A stretch of 64,000 nucleotides of DNA, taken from the NCBI GenBank assembly GCA_028066595.1, contig JALCBJ010000003.1, forward strand, positions 1-64,000, in the 5' to 3' direction. A model generated the notes under the pieces. The model ran no database searches and was not told where the DNA came from. It saw only the letters and a program-made list of their open reading frames with translations. Shown here in pieces: positions 19,443-30,087 of the stretch. A program made the position numbers and the translations under genes. This DNA is from Thermoanaerobaculia bacterium. Its GTDB lineage: Bacteria; Acidobacteriota; Thermoanaerobaculia; Multivoradales; J023. The stretch's first letter is position 1, and each line of letters starts with the position of its first letter.

Positions 19443-19476
19443 CCGCGCGCCCGGACCTTCCGGCGCCGTTCGGCGT

Positions 19477-19863
19477 CTATTCGCGTGAAGAGCTAGCAGC
19501 TGCTGCTTCGGCTTCCTCTTCGCCTTCTTCCAAAAACTCGTTCAGCAGCTGCTGCACCTTGGGATCGACCTGCAGGAACTCGATTCCCATGCAGCAATGC
19601 TCCTCGTCGAGGGCCTGGAGATAAACGACGACGCCTTCGACCCCGACCACCTGGTCACCGACAGCCAGGTCGAGCCTGACGGTAGACCGGAGCGGAAGCG
19701 GATGATGCAACTCGATCCGTACGCCACCGCGGGAGATGTTGAGGGTGCGGCCCGTGGCAAGGTCTGCGCGGAAACCCTCTTCATCGAACCGACTGACCTG
19801 TACCAGGTTGATCTTCTCGACTCGCGTGGCTGCGCGCTTGTTGTCGTTCGGCCTATGGACCAT
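19477..19863 (-). CDS. PilZ domain protein
   Basis: DKKRAATRVEKINL-type N-term, TGRTLNISRGGVRIELHHPLPLRSTVRLDLAVGDQVVGVEGVVVY; acidic C-tail. Confidence 0.8.
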   Translation of the reverse strand: MVHRPNDNKRAATRVEKINLVQVSRFDEEGFRADLATGRTLNISRGGVRIELHHPLPLRSTVRLDLAVGDQVVGVEGVVVYLQALDEEHCCMGIEFLQVDPKVQQLLNEFLEEGEEEAEAAAASSSRE

Positions 19864-19938
19864 GGGGGGGACTCCCTTCGGTTGCTCTCTCGAGCCCGAT
19901 TGTGCTCTCGGAATACACCAGTTTAACCCGAGACGACG

Positions 19939-21852
19939 TCACGATGCCTTGACGTATTTGATCTTCTGTACCGGCTTCGAGGAAAGACGCTTACCGCGGG
20001 CCGCGATGCCGCAGGGCTCCAGATCGGTGAGAGTGCCCGTGTCTTCGGTCTTCCGCTGCCGCTTCTTGGGTGCGAACTTGATCTCCACGTCGAACAACGC
20101 TTCACCGAGCCACAGTCGTTTCAGCTTGCCTTCACGCCCCTTGATCAGGTCGTACTCCTTGTCGTGGATGAAGCCGGTCACATGGATCTGCTTGCCCCAA
20201 AGACAGCGGTCGGGATCGAGATAGGTGTAGGTCAGGATCTGACCCTGTTCCTGGTCGAAGGCCAGGATCTCCAAAACCTTCTCCGTCAACAAGAGCTTGT
20301 CCGGAGGAGCGATGACACGGTACACGCCGTCGGCAGTCACGATCAGGATCTTGTCGTACTCACTGACCGTCAGCTCGTACTCCGACCCCCTCACTTCAGA
20401 GCCGAAGAACCCGGAGTCGGGGTCGTAGGAGAGCTTGACGTTGGAGCGCGCCACCGCGGCCTTGGTCACCACGTCGAAGCTCTCCACCAGAGTTCTTCGA
20501 GGCCACTGATCTTCGTAGGTCTCCAGCAGGGAGTCGAGGTATGCGATAGCTGTGGCCGTGAGGTTGCGCAGTTTCCTCTTGACGTCCTTGATCGCGCGGA
20601 CGATGTCGTCGATCTCACGGCGCGACTTCTCGATGTCGTATAGCGAAATCCGACGGATCGGAATCTTGAGCAGGCGCTCCACGTCGTCGTCGTCCATCGC
20701 ACGGAGGAAGAACTCCGAGTACGGTTCCATGCCGTCGTAGACTTCCTGGCGCACCGCCTCCGAGGTCTTGGCCGTCTCGATACGCTTGTAGACACGGTTC
20801 TCGATGAAGATCTGCTCCAGCGTCAGGTAGTGCTGGCGGTCCTCCAGCTCCGAGAGCTCCAACTCCAACTCTGCTTTGATCTGCGCCTTGAGACGCTTCG
20901 TCAGATCGGTGAGGACCTCGGTGACCGTCAGCTCCGCCGGCCGGTCGTCGCGAATGACGACGATGTTGGAGCTGATCGACTGCTCGCACTGGGTGTAGGC
21001 CCAGAGCTGCGGTACGACCTCGTCGGCGTAGATGCCCCGGGGCAGGGACAGAACGATCTCCACGTGCTCCGCCGTGCGGTCTTCGATGGAGGACACCTTC
21101 AGCTTGCCCTTCTGCGCCGCACCCTCGATGGAGGCGATCAGGCTCTCGGTGGTCGTCGAGTAAGGGATCTCACGGATCGTGATCGTCTTCTGGTCCTTCG
21201 CCACCTCGAGCGAAGCTCTCACTCGCACCTTGCCCTTGCCGTCCTCGTACTCGGCCGCATCCATGCGACCGCCCTGAGGAAAATCGGGCAACAGAAAAAT
21301 CTCCTCGCCTCGGAGCAACGAAATCTGCGCTCGCAGCAACTCGCCGAAGTTGTGCGGCAGGATGCGCGTGGACATACCCACCGCGATGCCCTCGGTGCCG
21401 AGCATGAGAACCACCGGCAACTTCGACGGTAGAAACACCGGTTCGTCTTTTCGCCCGTCGTAGCTCGCCTGCCACTGGGTCAGCTTCTTGTTGAACAGCG
21501 TCTCGCGGGCCAAGGGCGTCAGGCGGCATTCGATGTAGCGCGGTGCGGCCGCCGAGTGGCCGGTGAAGATGTTGCCGAAGTTTCCCTGGCGCTCGATGAA
21601 GTATTCCTTGTTCGCCAACACCACCAGCGCGTCGCCGATGGACGCGTCGCCGTGGGGATGGAGCTTCATCGTTTCCCCGATGATGTTCGCCACTTTGTGG
21701 AATCGACCGTCATCGACCTCGAAGAGCGTGTTCAAGATCCGTCGTTGCACCGGTTTGCAGCCGTCCCGGATATCCGGGATCGCCCGGTCGACGATGACGT
21801 AGGAGGCGTATTCGAGGAAATTACGCCGCATCAGCGGCTCGAGATAGCTCAT
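19939..21852 (-). CDS. parC: DNA topoisomerase IV subunit A
   Basis: MRRNFLEYASYVIVDRAIPDIRDGCKPVQRRIL, HPHGDASIGDALV, NFGNIFTGHSAAAPRYIECRLTP (active Tyr region); short C-terminal region and pairing with a ~600-aa B subunit. Confidence 0.9.
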   Translation of the reverse strand: MSYLEPLMRRNFLEYASYVIVDRAIPDIRDGCKPVQRRILNTLFEVDDGRFHKVANIIGETMKLHPHGDASIGDALVVLANKEYFIERQGNFGNIFTGHSAAAPRYIECRLTPLARETLFNKKLTQWQASYDGRKDEPVFLPSKLPVVLMLGTEGIAVGMSTRILPHNFGELLRAQISLLRGEEIFLLPDFPQGGRMDAAEYEDGKGKVRVRASLEVAKDQKTITIREIPYSTTTESLIASIEGAAQKGKLKVSSIEDRTAEHVEIVLSLPRGIYADEVVPQLWAYTQCEQSISSNIVVIRDDRPAELTVTEVLTDLTKRLKAQIKAELELELSELEDRQHYLTLEQIFIENRVYKRIETAKTSEAVRQEVYDGMEPYSEFFLRAMDDDDVERLLKIPIRRISLYDIEKSRREIDDIVRAIKDVKRKLRNLTATAIAYLDSLLETYEDQWPRRTLVESFDVVTKAAVARSNVKLSYDPDSGFFGSEVRGSEYELTVSEYDKILIVTADGVYRVIAPPDKLLLTEKVLEILAFDQEQGQILTYTYLDPDRCLWGKQIHVTGFIHDKEYDLIKGREGKLKRLWLGEALFDVEIKFAPKKRQRKTEDTGTLTDLEPCGIAARGKRLSSKPVQKIKYVKAS

Positions 21853-21982
21853 GTATAGCTGCCTGCTAGATCAGACGGGTTCCACAGCACGGCCTTGGCG
21901 ACCAAGATCGCCCACAGACTGCTGCTCAACGTGCCGAGCGGGTAGTACTCGGCGAACTCTTGCTGGAAGGGCTGCCCAGCCA

Positions 21983-23788
21983 TCAAACCACGTCGCTCAC
22001 CAGGTTGTCGACGATGAAGTTCTTGCGCTCTGGGGTGTTGCGACCCATGAAGAACTCGAGGCTCTGACTGACTTCCGACAGCGCCTTCACCTGCACCTGG
22101 ACCAGCCGAATCTCGTCACCCATGAAGCGCTTCATCTCCACCGGAGAGATCTCGCCGAGTCCTTTGAAGCGCGTGACTTCCGGCCCGCGCAATCGCTCCA
22201 AGGCTCTGTCCCGGTCCGCCTCGCTGTAGCAGTACACCGTCTCCTTCTTGTTGCGCACACGAAACAAGGGCGTCTCGAAGATGTACACGTGACCCTTGAC
22301 CACCAATTCCTCGAAATAGCGTAGGAAATAGGTCAGCAGTAGATTTCGGATGTGCATGCCGTCGACGTCGGCGTCGGTGGCGATGACGACCTTGTCGTAG
22401 CGGAGGTCGTCGAGGCTGTCCTCGATGCCCAGCGCGCGCATGATGTTGTACAGCTCTTCGTTACGGTAGATGGCGTCGCGCTTCTGACCGAAACAGTTCA
22501 ACGGCTTGCCCTTGAGCGAGAAGATGGCCTGGGTATCGACATTGCGGGCCTGTACCATGGAGCCGCCTGCGGAGTCGCCCTCGGTGAGGAAGATCGCCGA
22601 CTCGCCGCGCTCCTTCTTGTCGGTTCGATGGAACTTGCAGTCCGACAGCTTGGGGATGCGGATGGCGGTGGCCTTGGCGCGCTCTTTGGCTTTTTTCTTG
22701 ACCGCTTGAAGCTCCTTGCGCAGCTTCTCGTTGGTCTCGATCTTCTTGAACAGTCGCTCGGCCGACTCCTCGTCCTGATGAAGCCAACGATGGACGGCTT
22801 CGAGGGTCTGCTGCACCACCCAACCACGGACGTCCGTAGATCCCAACTTGTTCTTGGTCTGGCTCTCGAAGACCGGTTCTTGCACCTTCACCGCCACGGC
22901 ACCGATGAGACCATCGCGCACATCCGCACCGGCAAAGCTCTTCTTGGCGAATTCGTTGATGCCCCGCAATACGCCCTCGCGGAACGCGCTCTGGTGGGTA
23001 CCGCCGTCGGACGTGTACTGACCATTGACGAAGCTGAAGTAGTTCTCACCGTAGTTGTGGGTGTGGGTGAACGCGAACTCGAGCTTGCCCTCGCGGTAAT
23101 GAAAGATGGGATAGAGCGGCTCCTCGTCGCCCAACTCTTCGGTCAGTAGATCCTTCAACCCGTCCTTCGAGCGGAACGCCTCACCGTTGTAGTCGAGGGT
23201 CAGCCCGGCGTTGAGGTAGGAGTAGTAGCGCAGCCGCCGGTGAATGTACTCCTCGATCCACTGATACTCGCCAAAGATCTCCCGGTCGGGCCGAAAGGCG
23301 ACGAAGGTGCCGTTCTTCTTCGCCTCCTTTCCACCCTTCTCCTTGAGCAGTCGGCCGCGGGCGAACTCGGCGCGCTTGTACTTGCCGTCGCGCCAGCTGC
23401 ACACCTCGAAGCCCTCCGACAGCGCGTTCACCGCCTTGGTACCGACACCGTTGAGGCCGACGGAGAACTGGAAGACGTCGTCGTTGTACTTGCCGCCGGT
23501 GTGCATCTTCGACACGCAATCGACCACCTTGCCCAGGGGAATGCCACGGCCAAAGTCACGCACCGTCAGCAGATCGCCGTCGCGGGTGATCTCGATCTTG
23601 CGGCCCTCGCCCATGATGAACTCGTCGATCGCGTTGTCCACCACTTCCTTCAGCAAGACGTAGATGCCGTCGTTGGGATTCGACCCGTCGCCGATGCGGC
23701 CGATGTACATGCCGGTGCGCTTGCGGATGTGGGTCAGCGCATCGAGCGTCTGGATTGCCTTCTCGTCGTAGAGAACGGACTGGGGCAT
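21983..23788 (-). CDS. parE: DNA topoisomerase IV subunit B
   Basis: MPQSVLYDEKAIQTLDALTHIRKRTGMYIG, EVVDNAIDEFIMG, VGLNGVGTKAVNALSE, LTEGDSAGGSMVQARN, ATDADVDGMHIRNLLLTYF. Confidence 0.93.
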   Translation of the reverse strand: MPQSVLYDEKAIQTLDALTHIRKRTGMYIGRIGDGSNPNDGIYVLLKEVVDNAIDEFIMGEGRKIEITRDGDLLTVRDFGRGIPLGKVVDCVSKMHTGGKYNDDVFQFSVGLNGVGTKAVNALSEGFEVCSWRDGKYKRAEFARGRLLKEKGGKEAKKNGTFVAFRPDREIFGEYQWIEEYIHRRLRYYSYLNAGLTLDYNGEAFRSKDGLKDLLTEELGDEEPLYPIFHYREGKLEFAFTHTHNYGENYFSFVNGQYTSDGGTHQSAFREGVLRGINEFAKKSFAGADVRDGLIGAVAVKVQEPVFESQTKNKLGSTDVRGWVVQQTLEAVHRWLHQDEESAERLFKKIETNEKLRKELQAVKKKAKERAKATAIRIPKLSDCKFHRTDKKERGESAIFLTEGDSAGGSMVQARNVDTQAIFSLKGKPLNCFGQKRDAIYRNEELYNIMRALGIEDSLDDLRYDKVVIATDADVDGMHIRNLLLTYFLRYFEELVVKGHVYIFETPLFRVRNKKETVYCYSEADRDRALERLRGPEVTRFKGLGEISPVEMKRFMGDEIRLVQVQVKALSEVSQSLEFFMGRNTPERKNFIVDNLVSDVV

Positions 23789-24200
23789 GCAGTAAGACTC
23801 CTGGAACTCTGAATGCGTAGGGGGCGCGGGGCCCTCAACAGGCGGCAAACAGGCGTAAGCCGCCAAAGATCATAGCAAGTTGCACGCTTTGGTTCCAAGC
23901 CGTCGACAATCGACCGAACCCCTTATTTCATCGACACTTATGTCGGCAACCACAGCTCACTCGGGTGATGCCAGAACAGGAACGGGAGTCGGCAGCCACC
24001 TCTGCGCGCCATCGGATCGTCAGCCGAAAGGAAAGGCCCGCCGAGACCACGCACGACCGGCCCGAACATTGGTCCGTTCGGGTCGATCACGCTGAGGCGG
24101 AAGAAGCCGCGAGCCGCCTGTCGTAGAAGTGTGTCGACCAAACTGAAGAACTACGGCCAAGAACCGACGACGACGCGAGTCGGCCGTGCCCGAGCCAGGC

Positions 24201-25304
24201 CTACCGAGAGCGCCGGTACGCCATCGCCTCCGCCACTCGCTGCTTGGCCAGCGACAGGGCCGCTTCGGCCGGTATCTGACTGTGGCTCTTGGCCAAGTCG
24301 AGCACCGCGGCGGTGTTTTCGGTGATCTTCTCTTCGATCGTCTCGAACGCGCGCTTTTGGGTCCCGCCCTTGTACTCCACCGAGGCACAGATCACGCCGC
24401 CGGCGTTGGCCACGAAGTCGGGAACCGACAGGATGTCCATGTCGTGGAGGATGCGCTCGGCGCGCGCCGTCACCGGAATATTGGCGCCCTGGAGCACCAC
24501 CTTGCACTTGAGTCGCAGGGCGTTGTCCTCGCTGATCACGTCGGGACGGGCCGCGGGGACGAAGATGTCGCAAGGGATGTCGATCCAGTCGTCGATACCC
24601 CGCTTCTCGCCGCCATCGTACGTCGTGACACGGCCGGTCTCCGCCTTGATCTCGGTGAGCTTGTCGACGTCGATACCGTTCTCGTCGTAGACCGTGCCAT
24701 CCAGGTCGGAAGCACCGACCAAGATGGCGCCACGGTCTTGTAGATAGCGGGCCGCGTGTGAGCCCACGTTGCCGAAACCCTGGACCACGACCTTGGCGCC
24801 CTCGAGCTCCATGTCGGAGTAATCCTGAGCTACTTCGGCGCAGATCGCGAGGCCGTAGCCCGTAGCGCCTATCTGGTCCAGCGGGATGCCACCGAGCACT
24901 TTGGACAGGCCGACGGAGCGTCCGATCTCGTCGCGCACCCAGGCCATCGCAACCTCGTCGGTGCCCATGTCGGGACCGGGAATGTAGCCCTCCAGGTTCT
25001 CCATGGCGCGGGCGAACTGGCGGATCAAGGTTTCCTTGTTCGGGGTCGAGGGATCGGCCAGGATGCCCGACTTGCCGCCACCGTGGGGGATGCCGCACAA
25101 GGCGTTCTTCCAGGTCATCGCACGGGCCAGGCGAAAGACCTCGCCGGTGCTCACGTCGGGAGCCATGCGGATGCCGCCGATGGCTGGGCCGGCGGCGATG
25201 TTGTCGATGACGACGATGCCTTTCAGGCCGCAGCGTGGCTCGTAGATGTAGACGATTTTCTCGGGACCGTACTCGTCCGCGTAGCGATCGAGGATCTCGG
25301 CCAT
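24201..25304 (-). CDS. Glu/Leu/Phe/Val dehydrogenase (glutamate dehydrogenase family)
   Basis: GPAIGGIRMAPDVSTGEVFRLARAMTWKNALCGIPHGGGKSGI, KVVVQGFGNVGSHAARYL, LVGASDLDGTVYDENGID. Confidence 0.92.
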   Translation of the reverse strand: MAEILDRYADEYGPEKIVYIYEPRCGLKGIVVIDNIAAGPAIGGIRMAPDVSTGEVFRLARAMTWKNALCGIPHGGGKSGILADPSTPNKETLIRQFARAMENLEGYIPGPDMGTDEVAMAWVRDEIGRSVGLSKVLGGIPLDQIGATGYGLAICAEVAQDYSDMELEGAKVVVQGFGNVGSHAARYLQDRGAILVGASDLDGTVYDENGIDVDKLTEIKAETGRVTTYDGGEKRGIDDWIDIPCDIFVPAARPDVISEDNALRLKCKVVLQGANIPVTARAERILHDMDILSVPDFVANAGGVICASVEYKGGTQKRAFETIEEKITENTAAVLDLAKSHSQIPAEAALSLAKQRVAEAMAYRRSR

Positions 25305-25595
25305 GCTAGGTCTCCTTGCGTGATTTAAGACGGCAGGCTCGACCGATGTTCGAGCAGAGAGGGGCAATCGACGGACGGCTGCCGTGATCAGCGGCGAAGC
25401 GCCGCGAAATCTTCTGTACGTTGACGGAGAGGCGTTCTGAGCTCGCGAAGACGACGGGCCGCGAAGGTGCTCTGACGGCGCGCTCCGGCGGCGGCTCGCG
25501 ATGCGCGGGACCTCCGCGCCGGCTGCGGCCCCATCCGGGATACCGGCGACTGGCGGACGGTCTGCTTAGAGAGGATATCAGATCGGAACCGGCCC

Positions 25596-26849
25596 TCAGG
25601 CGGCCCGTTCACTGCCGACGGCGAAACGCGGCGTCTCCTCGAAGGGAATCTCCATCCGAACTTCCAACCCTCGGTCCAGGTTGGTCAGCACGAAGTCGTG
25701 ATTGTCGCCATAGATCTGTTGCAAGCGCGCCCGCGTGTTGGCGAGACCCACGCCTTCACGCTCCGGAATGCCGTCTTGCGGCAGACCGGGGCCATCGTCC
25801 AGCACCGACAGGATCAAACGATCCCCCTTACGCCGCGCCCGTACGCCGAGCTGGCCGGCAGACGACAGCATGGCTAGGCCGTGACGCACCGAGTTCTCCA
25901 CCAACGGCTGCAGGATCAGCCGCGGAACCTGGGCACTCAGACACTCGTCCTCGATATCCATCTCCACCCGGAGTCGATCGCGGAAACGGATTCTCTCGAT
26001 CCGGAGATACCGGTCGAGAAAGCTCAGCTCGTCGTTGAGCGGGACCTGATGGCGCGAATCCTGATCCAAGGACAATCGCAGGAGGTCGGAGAGCAACGCG
26101 ATCATCCGGTCGGCGGCATCGACGTCTCGATGCATCAACGCCGAAATGGCGTTCAACGTGTTGAATAGAAAGTGTGGATGCAGCTGGGTCTTCAATACCT
26201 CCAGCCGCGCCATGGTCAACTGTGCTTCGAGCCGTGAGGTCTTCACCTCTCGTTCTCGCAGCTTGTCGTAGTAGAGAAAGGCGTGGATGACCGCCAGCAA
26301 GCAGAAGTATGTGAGGACGTGGTACTCGGCGCCCCAGGAGACCACGGTGATCCAATCCTCGGTGGGCGCCAGCCGCGGGGCCTGCTTCAGAACCAAGGCG
26401 GAGAGCACCTCGCGTTTGAGGACGTCGAGGATCGAGTAGAAAAAACTGACCACCACGGCCAGCACCAGGTTGATCGCCAGATGGGTGGCGACGCGCACGC
26501 CGGGACCGCGCTCTAGAGGGAAGCGACGCGCTTGCCACCACATAATCGGTACCAGGAGCGCCCACAGATACCAACGGAGCATTTCCGACGACACCATGGA
26601 CCACGGCACGAGGGTCTTGTCGACCAGGGACGACACCAAGATCGGCATCGAGAACAGGAGGCCGACACCGGTCCAGCCCAGCAGATAGAGGCTCCATCGA
26701 TGGCTTGCGGATCGCCTGGAGGTGCCGGATGCCGTGTCCACACCGAGCTCCGCAGACAGGCGCCGAGCGCGCTCCATGGGACTCCTGTCCGCCGAGCTCT
26801 GGGCTGCGGGGCTCGCCTCCATGGGCTGGGTGGGGTCGGACGAGGTCAA
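25596..26849 (-). CDS. LytS/YehU-type sensor histidine kinase (PF06580 His_kinase)
   Basis: Multi-pass N-term; LEVLKTQLHPHFLFNTLNAISALMHRDVDAADRMIALLSDLLRLSLD; VPRLILQPLVENSVRHGLA; DDGPGLP; GVGLANTRARLQQIYG. Confidence 0.93.
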   Translation of the reverse strand: MTSSDPTQPMEASPAAQSSADRSPMERARRLSAELGVDTASGTSRRSASHRWSLYLLGWTGVGLLFSMPILVSSLVDKTLVPWSMVSSEMLRWYLWALLVPIMWWQARRFPLERGPGVRVATHLAINLVLAVVVSFFYSILDVLKREVLSALVLKQAPRLAPTEDWITVVSWGAEYHVLTYFCLLAVIHAFLYYDKLREREVKTSRLEAQLTMARLEVLKTQLHPHFLFNTLNAISALMHRDVDAADRMIALLSDLLRLSLDQDSRHQVPLNDELSFLDRYLRIERIRFRDRLRVEMDIEDECLSAQVPRLILQPLVENSVRHGLAMLSSAGQLGVRARRKGDRLILSVLDDGPGLPQDGIPEREGVGLANTRARLQQIYGDNHDFVLTNLDRGLEVRMEIPFEETPRFAVGSERAA

Positions 26850-26967
26850 GCTGAGTACTCCAAGATGAGCTGCCTATCGACCAAAGGTTGGGCCAACGAG
26901 CCGCGGCTCGTCCGGCGATGCTGCCTCTCACCGGACCACGAGCCAAGGCCACCGGGACAGGAGGGTG

Positions 26968-29928
26968 TCAAGGCAGGGCCAGCCGCAGCCCGATCTGGAA
27001 GACCCGCGGCGACAGGGTACGTCGCGGCTCGCCGGTCGTTAGCGTCCGCAGAGACAGCTCGCGCTCGAGCACCGCGCCCGAATTCAGGAGGTTGAATACA
27101 TCGAGTGCAAGGACTGCATCCGAATCACCGAATAGACCCAGACGCACCTCTTTCTGTAGCCGCAGATCGACTGTGACGAGATCGTCTACGCGCAGATGGT
27201 CCGCCGCCACCTGAACCTGGCGCAGACGATCACCTTCGGCCACTTCGAGCGCGTAGTCGAGCTGGTAGCCCTCTCGCCCGTGGAGCGAGGCACCCACGTC
27301 GAACCCCCACGATCGCCCACGGCCGATCTGGTAGAGGGCCGAGACGTCGAAGCTCCAACGCCCCGCGTCCGACGCGCCACCCGTACCCGGCGAAGTAGAA
27401 CCTGCTTCGTCGAGACGATGGATGCCCGCGCTGTCCACCCCCGTGGTTTCGTCCGTCGGGTCGTCGAAGCTGCGGAACTTCCAGCCCAAATTCCACTGCC
27501 AGTCGGTCCAGGTGACATGACCTCGAGCCTGCAGACCGCCACTCATCCTGCGATAGAACGATGCGGTCAGCTGCTTTCGTTTCAGTGTGCGATCTCCATT
27601 CGACAGCTGGCTCCCGCCGGTGTACGCCACGCCATCGACGAGACCGTAGACCGGTACGGCGTAAGGCGAGCCATCGGGCAGTAGCCCCGATTCCACGTGA
27701 TCGAGACGGTAGTCGAATCTCTGCGCGGGGCGAATGTCGCCGAACGCGTCTCGTACCAGGAGCCGACGTTCCAAGATGCCTGTCGTCAGCCGCTCGCTCC
27801 AGGTGAGGGCCAACTCAGTGGCCCGCGCTACATGGTGCTCCAGCGATACGTTCAGCTCATCGACCCGCTCTGCCGAGAATCCGGGTCCGAAGGCATTGGC
27901 CTGTCCGCTCGGGTTGGACACATCCAATCCTTCCGCCTGGACGAGGCGGTTCTTCAACAAGCGTTCCGTCAGGTCCGGACCCTCCTCGAAGGACGGATCG
28001 GGATGCCACTCGGGATGTGCCTTCCCATCCGAGCCGTCCAGTGCCAGCAGCAGCTCGCCACCGGCCACCGGGCTCACCTGTTGGATCAGGTCGTCGTGCA
28101 ACGTCGACGCAAAGGTGGCACGCGACACACGAAGAATCGTGTCGCGATCGCGACCCAAAGCCCATGCCAGTCCGAGGCGCGGTGACAGGTCATGCCACCG
28201 CACGCGGCTTCCGCTGCCATCGTACGTGAGGGCCGGAAGCAGGTCCGGAAGAAGAGGATGGGCTTGGGCTTCTCCGTTCCTGGCCCGCCCGGACTGGTGG
28301 TCGAGGCGCAAGCCGGCATCCAGCGTCAGGCGGCCGAACGTGAGGGAGTCCTGAACCCAGGCTCCTTGGATCTTCCGAGACACGACCGATGTGCCGGAGC
28401 GACGCACCCTCACCAGATCAAAAGGCGACCCGAAATTCTCTCCGGCCAGGAGCTGGAGATTGTTGGCTCCCCAACGCTCGGAATCGAAGCTCGTGGTGTC
28501 GCGATTCTCGTAGCCGAATCGCACGCGATGGCGTATCCAATCCAGATCATGGTGCGCTTCGCCGGTGACGGTGAACTGATCTCGGTTCTCCCGATGGTGC
28601 AACTCGGCAAAGCCACCTCGCCAGACACCCGAAGAATCGAGAACGATGCCGCCACTGGCGGCTGTCGGCACCAGGCTCGCAGCATCCCGAGCCTGGGCCG
28701 CTTGCGCGGCGAAAGAGAACTTGGACCCTGCCACCAGCCCCAACGACAACGACGTCCAGCGACTGGGAGCCAGCTCGAGACGAGTCGCTTCCAGGCTCCG
28801 ATCTGGAGCCGCACCCTCCCCGTCCTGGCTACGGTCGGTATCGTGATAGCCCAATTCCGCGGACAGCGCTCGCCAGGGCTGCGCATTCAGCTTCAAAGCC
28901 AGATGCCTGCTCTCCGACACCGACTCCTGCGCGGGTACCCGCGGCCCGCCGACGGCACGACGCGACACCTCCTGCGCTTGCCACGAACCCCACGACCAAA
29001 GGCGATCGGCGACCAGCTCCAGGCCTGCTTCGAGACCGGCTCCGGCGATGCCGGTGACGTGCTCGGGCTGCGCAGTTCCTGCCGGAGCGGTGTCACGCTG
29101 CCAACTTCGGTCCGAGTAGTCGAGACGAAGATCTCCACGCCTCTCCGCCGACCGCTTCGGGGTCACGATGTCGATCACGGAATCTGCGCTGCCACGCGCA
29201 GCGTCGGCCGAGGAGAGGACCTGTACCCGAACTCCGCCGGGAAGCGAGGCGTCGGGTGCGGACGACATCCGCACTCCGTCGTAGGTCCAGGTCTCGTCGG
29301 TAACACCGGTCTCTTCCTCTGGTGCCAGCGTGTGGCTCCGGACCGTTTGCACTCCAGCGCTCTGGACGGCCCGAAAGGGATCACGGTCTGCCGCCAGGAG
29401 TCCGATCTCTCCCGCGTCGACCCGCGGTTCCGAAGCCGGCTCGATAGCCGTGGCGGGTGGCTCGGATGTGACCACCAAAGTCGCTTCGGGCTCGGCTCGT
29501 ACCTGGACTCGAAGGGTGGTCGGACGGCCCATACGCACCGCGACCGGCTCGTAGCTAGCGATCAGCTCGTCGTCACGACGGATCTCCAGCGAGTAGGTGC
29601 CCGGCGCCAGACGAGCGAAACGAAACCGGCCTTGTAGATCGGTCACCTGTTCCGCGACGCCGTCCAGGCCCAGCAAGAGCACTCGAACCGAGCCCTCTCG
29701 ATCGCCATCGGCGTTCAGTACCTCCCCGACCAGGCTCCCATGATGGCCTGCCCAGGCCGCCGCGGCAGGCCCGCCGATGCCGGCGGCGCAGCAGCAAAGG
29801 AGTAGCAGCCAGAAAAGCCGAAACCGCCGGAATGCCGAGTCTCGCCCGTCCCGACGGCACGCGGCGTCCGAAGAGCCCGTGTCGGTGAAGTCTCCGCCCT
29901 CTGGTCCTCTGGGCATGCAGTCTCCCAT
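26968..29928 (-). CDS. TonB-dependent receptor-like outer-membrane protein with N-terminal carboxypeptidase-regulatory-like domain
   Basis: LVGEVLNADGDREGSVRVLLLGLDGVAEQVTDLQGRFRFARLAPGTYSLEI; plug-like region (DETWTYDGVRMSS...GSADSVIDIVTPK), long beta-strand-rich C-terminal barrel. Confidence 0.82.
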   Translation of the reverse strand: MGDCMPRGPEGGDFTDTGSSDAACRRDGRDSAFRRFRLFWLLLLCCCAAGIGGPAAAAWAGHHGSLVGEVLNADGDREGSVRVLLLGLDGVAEQVTDLQGRFRFARLAPGTYSLEIRRDDELIASYEPVAVRMGRPTTLRVQVRAEPEATLVVTSEPPATAIEPASEPRVDAGEIGLLAADRDPFRAVQSAGVQTVRSHTLAPEEETGVTDETWTYDGVRMSSAPDASLPGGVRVQVLSSADAARGSADSVIDIVTPKRSAERRGDLRLDYSDRSWQRDTAPAGTAQPEHVTGIAGAGLEAGLELVADRLWSWGSWQAQEVSRRAVGGPRVPAQESVSESRHLALKLNAQPWRALSAELGYHDTDRSQDGEGAAPDRSLEATRLELAPSRWTSLSLGLVAGSKFSFAAQAAQARDAASLVPTAASGGIVLDSSGVWRGGFAELHHRENRDQFTVTGEAHHDLDWIRHRVRFGYENRDTTSFDSERWGANNLQLLAGENFGSPFDLVRVRRSGTSVVSRKIQGAWVQDSLTFGRLTLDAGLRLDHQSGRARNGEAQAHPLLPDLLPALTYDGSGSRVRWHDLSPRLGLAWALGRDRDTILRVSRATFASTLHDDLIQQVSPVAGGELLLALDGSDGKAHPEWHPDPSFEEGPDLTERLLKNRLVQAEGLDVSNPSGQANAFGPGFSAERVDELNVSLEHHVARATELALTWSERLTTGILERRLLVRDAFGDIRPAQRFDYRLDHVESGLLPDGSPYAVPVYGLVDGVAYTGGSQLSNGDRTLKRKQLTASFYRRMSGGLQARGHVTWTDWQWNLGWKFRSFDDPTDETTGVDSAGIHRLDEAGSTSPGTGGASDAGRWSFDVSALYQIGRGRSWGFDVGASLHGREGYQLDYALEVAEGDRLRQVQVAADHLRVDDLVTVDLRLQKEVRLGLFGDSDAVLALDVFNLLNSGAVLERELSLRTLTTGEPRRTLSPRVFQIGLRLALP

Positions 29929-30087
29929 GTCGATGGATCAAACCGCGATGTTACCGAAGGCACAGCTCTCCCAGCCTTCCTGGGGGCGATTTCCCGAACG
30001 GCTCGTGTCAGATGTCGACCCATTCGTCCCAGAGATACCGGACCCGGCCTTGGGGAGCATCGGTCCACCCCTCAGCATTCCAGCCGA

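Noticed and set aside
23938-24141. 67-aa minus-strand ORF between glutamate dehydrogenase and parE
   Set aside because: No recognisable domain and short; the gap more likely carries the parE promoter
28192-29637. 481-aa plus-strand ORF antisense to the TonB-dependent receptor
   Set aside because: No recognisable domain; explained by codon bias of the opposite strand
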